Shown one piece after another: positions 60,501-64,000 of a stretch of DNA of 64,000 bases. The stretch covers positions 992,001 through 1,056,000 of the forward strand of contig CM041779.1 in assembly GCA_023374045.1 (NCBI GenBank), written 5' to 3'. The stretch comes from Limonium bicolor. Lineage: Eukaryota; Streptophyta; Magnoliopsida; Caryophyllales; Plumbaginaceae. The first letter of the stretch is position 1. Each line of letters starts with the position of its first letter. The position numbers were made by a program, and so were the translations under genes. The notes under the pieces are model-generated. The model saw nothing but the letters and a program-made list of their open reading frames with translations. It was not told the origin of the DNA and made no database searches.

Positions 60501-63500
60501 AGGGGTGCTTTGAGATGAGATATGAAAAATAGGCATTATGAGGTAAATGGAGAGATAATATACCAATAGAAGGAATGGATGATTCTCCGTTGTCCACATA
60601 TCCATGTCAAAGTTGGGACTTGAACTTGATGAACCTACTGCATACAACCATTGGCCTTTCTCAATATTTCGACAATTGGGGCATTGCATGGCTCCCTTCA
60701 TATTGAAAGCAGATCCAATGCAATCTGTATATGGAAATGACAAATCAGTGAATATAACCTGTTGCCGGCTCATATTTAACAAATATAAGGGAAAACTACA
60801 TTGAGCAATGGTCATTGACGAATTAAAGATAAAGCACGTATTCATCCAGAAATTATACTCTAAAAGATATGGAATTGTCTAAGGTATTTGAGGGTGTGAA
60901 TCTCTCTTGAGATAGATATACTAAAACATAGACGACAATAGTATCTACAACACACCTGCAAGAGGTTCTATGTGAGCTACCAGACGAGAAACAACCAAAA
61001 GAACATAACTATAGCTCACACCCCAAAGCTGGGAAAAGCCCTTTGCTTAATCAACTTTGCTTCTCAAGATAAAAGTGTTATACTTTGTTCTCTCCACAGT
61101 CCACACTGTACAGAACTAAGAAGAAAATTCTAACTACAACCAACACCAAATGTTTCCACTTAGTAACTCTTACTAGTAACATGTAGGCATAGTCATTAGC
61201 TATTCCATCAATTATTGAAAGGCAACTATATCAGGAATCTTCTGAAAAGAGCACATATATCACCAATCTAGATGTATCACAGCAGAAAGAAATGTCCTCA
61301 TCTCTCCCTTTCTACTGAGATTTCAAAGGCTAAAACAAAACAATGCCAAACTATGAACTCTACTAAGTTCAAACCCCAATATTATCTGGTTAGGGTTGAG
61401 AAAATAGTGCATAGCAACATGCAATTATCCATAATAGACCAAGAAAAACGGGTTGGAAGGTTAGGACAATCTAAACTCACAATAACTATCTTATCAACAT
61501 GGCACAAGTAATTAATCTGGCCATATGTGACTATCAAACAAGATGTGGTTAATTAATCTGGCTATAAGTTGTTCAAGTCAGCATAGCCCGTGCAAATAAA
61601 AATTCATCTGATACAACCTGTTTAGCATGATTTAAGGAAAATTGGCATATTTTCAGAAATCATATTTGAATTCTGTCCTCTACTGATACTAAAACTTTAT
61701 TATGTGAATAAAAATGTATCTTATAGGTGATTTGTGCCTACCTGACACGAACATGAAAGAAATTATTAAATGACTCGGCTCAAACCCGAATTTACCCAAA
61801 CATGCCAATCTTGTGGAGGTCTCTTCAAAAGATTTCAGCCAAGTATGGTGATCTTGTATATGCTTCATGTCAAGTCAGCAGGAGAAGCTCAAAGTTAATA
61901 GGTCTAATCCATAGATGAGGTTGACATGGTAACTGAAACACCTAAGAAAGGCATAAAGCTCTGTAGGCTTCAGGGATCTAGACAAAAAATAGATGTCATG
62001 TCAGAGAATTTATAAAAGCTAAAAAAGCCTGTCTTGGATTTCTTCAATCTGGCCAAAACTCTACTCGTTTGGAACTGACATCTTTAGACTAGTCTGCATT
62101 TCTTTACTTCTGTTATCACTCTCTCTGCAGAAAGTCTTTCATATAAACCCCAAGTTCTCACCCATAATTTGGCACGTAGCAATGGACTGATTTCAGAGTA
62201 AGGATGAGTTAGAAGTTCACTAAGGCCTTCAACCTTTGATCATCAATCTTCTTGCTTTCTGGAGATACAAAAGAGTCATTGCAGCCTCCATTTTCGTTCC
62301 TTCATCCTTATCACCAACAGCTACAGTGATGGTGCAGTGTTCTTCCTGAGATTTTGCTTAGTTATTCAGTGCAAGCTACAGGTTAGTAGCTCTATAGCAG
62401 TCTCTGGTTTGTTGGAGACTCACAATCATATTTTGGGTTTAATCTATACCAAGTTAGTCACCCTGTATCCCTCAAGTTAATTTAAACATGTATATTGGTA
62501 GTTATCTTCCACCACCAACAGATACAATCTAGCCCGCATTCAACTTGCTCAGAGACGATGAGAAATGAACCTTATCTCATGCAATTTTCATTTCCTATTC
62601 CTGCCCTATCCACCTAAGCCGTTACTAATAACTATATGGACTGAAAAGAAAAAACAAAGTGATTGTTTGTCTCATTTACCAGTAATTGTGCCCACAAGAA
62701 TCAATATCCCCAGGTTAACCTATCAAAGGAAGCGAAGTAATCTTTCTCATTAGAACTTTTATGCAAGAATTTACACCAGAATTCCTATTGCAATCATAAT
62801 GTTAACTAACAGAAAAATGTTGCATTCATAATTTGGTGTGATGCTCACGAGGTACATTACTGTTTCCAACTATCCAAGAAGAGCACATCCAGAACCGGAT
62901 CAGGCCCTAAAATTATCTTCTCATCTAAAGCAAGGTTAAGAGTACTTGTAATCCCCCCAACGAGATGGATTTGAAGCATAAGAAGTCCCAGTAAGTCATG
63001 CATGGAATGTTTCACTAGGTAGAATGAGAACGCAAAGGGATTCTTAGCTTCACAAAGATTTCCCATCCAGCGCTGCTCTGTGTTACTGGTATATTGTTTT
63101 ATTAAAATTAGACCTGTTCAAACCTTATCTTTGAAATTGATTTAACAATACCGTAAAAGAATAATAGACCAATTCAGCAAAACAAAGGAATCATCTTGCT
63201 ATCTAAAGACCGCAGATGATCTGGACAAGGTCAGTAATGAAAAACCCACTCAGACATCCAAGCCGGGGAGAAAATTGTTCCTAAAACGAAGCATCCTCCG
63301 ATTCAACTAAATTCCAGGATTATTCAACAGAAACCACCCACCTCAACGAATTAAAAAAAATAAAAAAAATCAACATGCAAACCCAGAACCCATCACCAAA
63401 TTCCAGAATCTTGGTTCCCATTTTCCACAAACGAAAAAGTAAAACAAAATCCAAGCAGAGATAAGCAATACCGAGGTGAAATTGATGGCCACATTGTAAC

Positions 63501-63658
63501 TTAACGATCGATCTACCCCCATCGGCGTCTACCAATTCAAGGCAAATGGAGCATTGAACATGATGATGATGAGGGGAATCATCATAATCATCATACCCGC
63601 CAGTCAAATCGATCACCTGATGATCAGTAACAGTTTTGCCCACCGGAGACCTCAACAT
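57254..63658 (-). CDS. RFI2: RFI2-like RING-H2 E3 ubiquitin ligase (five coding exons, 376 aa)
   Basis: Model: 63,658-63,472, 60,724-60,564, 58,758-58,721, 58,318-57,896, 57,575-57,254. All introns are GT-AG and phases match; the total is 377 codons including stop. The ATG at 63,658 is the first after an in-frame upstream stop. RING-H2 zinc ligands: C36, C39, C56, H58, H61, C64, C77, C80 (CSIC...CGHQFH...CPNC). It is followed by RNIEKGQWLYA, a family hallmark, a short GFHICPF segment, a long Pro/Ser/Ala-rich low-complexity middle, and a conserved end (AWGRERIHHFPAPL). In Arabidopsis RFI2 (about 358 aa) is a RING ligase acting in red/far-red phytochrome signalling upstream of CONSTANS. The RING family is certain; orthology is inferred from the RING-adjacent and terminal motifs. 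Introns 2 to 4 hold a MITE and two long homopolymers. Confidence 0.93.
57738..57763. repeat. C26 run in intron 4
   Basis: Twenty-six C on the plus strand, G26 in the gene's transcript. Intron 4 is 57,576-57,895. Length is uncertain in any assembly. Confidence 0.8.
57896..58318 (-). CDS. RFI2: RFI2-like exon 4
   Basis: Acceptor TTTGTTCAG, donor AG|GTGAGT, phases 2 and 2. Encodes an acidic then Pro/Ala/Thr-rich stretch with LAYVTYFRPHPPH, reminiscent of the LAYV segment of RFI2. Confidence 0.9.
58639..58663. repeat. G25 run in intron 3
   Basis: Twenty-five G on the plus strand, C25 in the transcript; intron 3 is 58,319-58,720. Together with the intron 4 run it brackets exon 4 with complementary homopolymers. 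Confidence 0.8.
58721..58758 (-). CDS. RFI2: RFI2-like exon 3 (38 bp)
   Basis: A very small exon, acceptor AAATGCAG, donor AT|GTAAGT. It encodes PYGFHICPFRGV, matching the conserved H-W/I-CPF segment that follows the RING in this family. It is too short for ordinary ORF detection. Confidence 0.85.
59940..60347. mobile_element. Mutator-like MITE in intron 2, with TTTAGGG-like interior
   Basis: Imperfect terminal inverted repeats of about 50 bp: GGAAATTTCACCATATACCC...CCATATGACCCTA on the left, with the reverse complement of GGGTCATATAGTAAAATTTT...ACACAATTTCCC on the right. Flanks TAGAAAATA and TAGATAACA match at 7 of 9, as a decayed 9-bp duplication would. The interior has several GGTTTAGGGT-like degenerate telomere words. 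No ORF. Confidence 0.65.
60564..60724 (-). CDS. RFI2: RFI2-like exon 2 (second half of RING)
   Basis: Acceptor ATATACAG, donor TTG|GTATAT, phases 1 and 0. Carries C64, C77 and C80, then KGQWLYAVGSSSSSPNFDMD. It joins exon 1 inside the RING, between H61 and C64. Confidence 0.92.
60725..63471 (-). other. RFI2-like intron 1 (2.7 kb)
   Basis: Long first intron with no other gene recognised; the ORFs inside are short and featureless. GT at 63,471-63,470 and AG at 60,726-60,725. Confidence 0.85.
63472..63658 (-). CDS. RFI2: RFI2-like exon 1 (start and first half of RING)
   Basis: The start ATG is followed by a short leader and an Asp/His-rich stretch (YDDYDDSPHHHH), then CSICLELVDADGG and CGHQFHL. 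The donor is CTCG|GTATTG, phase 1. Confidence 0.92.
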
Positions 63659-64000
63659 CAGCACAGCGGTTCTTAAACAAAATCAATCAAAGATCACCGA
63701 TTTCCCTCACCCTCCCACCACAAAAAACAAAGAATTGTAATCTGTCCCCCCTCCCTTCTCTCCCTGCTTCTTCCTTTTCAGTTCGGTGTTGTGTTCAATT
63801 TGTTCTCTTCCCCCTCCCCTTCTACTTTTGATGTATACTATTAAGTAAGATAGGGTAGCAACTAGCAATCCGATTACAATAATAATAAAAAACACGAAAC
63901 TGTGTGAATCAAAATCTGGGTTTCAAACCCAGAAATCTTATCACACAGATTAAAAACGTTTTATCTTTTTTTTTCTCTCTTTCTATTGCCCCTCTCTCTT
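63659..64000 (-). promoter_or_regulatory. 5' UTR and proximal promoter of the RFI2-like gene
   Basis: Purine-rich GA tracts on the transcript strand (63,715-63,825) suit a plant 5' UTR. No canonical TATA box is seen. A hairpin (63,900-63,948) with outer arms CTGTGTGA/TCACACAG and inner arms TCTGGGTTT/AAACCCAGA lies about 240-290 bp upstream of the ATG. Confidence 0.45.

Overview
The window is nuclear DNA from a flowering plant, most likely a eudicot with a large, repeat-rich genome. About 53 kb (1-53,549) is a stack of nested LTR retrotransposons. Decayed repeats follow (53,550-57,000), and the right end (57,254-63,658, minus strand) carries one recognisable host gene. That gene is a five-exon RING-H2 E3 ligase of the RFI2 type, whose splice phases all agree.

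Layout: 1-2546 plus 16,930-17,384 are the non-coding interior of a minus-strand element (B), split by a complete 14.4-kb non-autonomous element (A, 2552-16,924, 4.6-kb LTRs, TSD TTAAC). B's PBS-side LTR (17,385 to about 21,525) ends abruptly at a junction with the interior of a plus-strand relative (C). C's interior is interrupted by a 3.8-kb solo LTR (22,135-25,973, TSD CATTC), a 155-bp hAT-like MITE (26,112-26,266) and a 17.4-kb Ty3/gypsy element (26,274-43,643, TSD CTTAC). It then reaches C's 3' LTR (44,295-48,821). C itself sits in the 5' LTR of a decayed Ty1/copia element (48,822-53,549).

The most interesting object is the 17.4-kb Ty3/gypsy element. It is of the Tekay/Del chromovirus type, judged from its gag zinc knuckles, RT, chromodomain-like C-terminus and initiator-Met-tRNA PBS. 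Between gag and protease it carries an AlkB-type Fe(II)/2-oxoglutarate dioxygenase resembling plant ALKBH1. All catalytic residues can be seen, but the ORF has one frameshift. The AlkB ORF has its own ATG and stop and lies inside a phase-compatible GT-AG intron (33,222-34,183). Removing that intron would fuse gag to pol. Two more small phase-matched introns lie within gag. This suggests a spliced form making Gag-Pol and an intron-retaining form making an RNA/DNA demethylase.

All the large-LTR elements (A, B, C, the solo LTR and the AlkB element) share termini (TGAAATACCCC...GGGGTGTTACA). They also share donor-like and acceptor-like sites inside the LTR and a terminal LTR hairpin with compensatory changes. 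Where an interior is present, they share a hairpin overlapping the PBS and a duplicated polypurine tract. This fits non-autonomous elements served by an autonomous, AlkB-bearing partner. Pol of this copy is dead: its four nonsense codons all look like C-to-T changes at CAG or CGA, as expected for a methylated, silenced copy.
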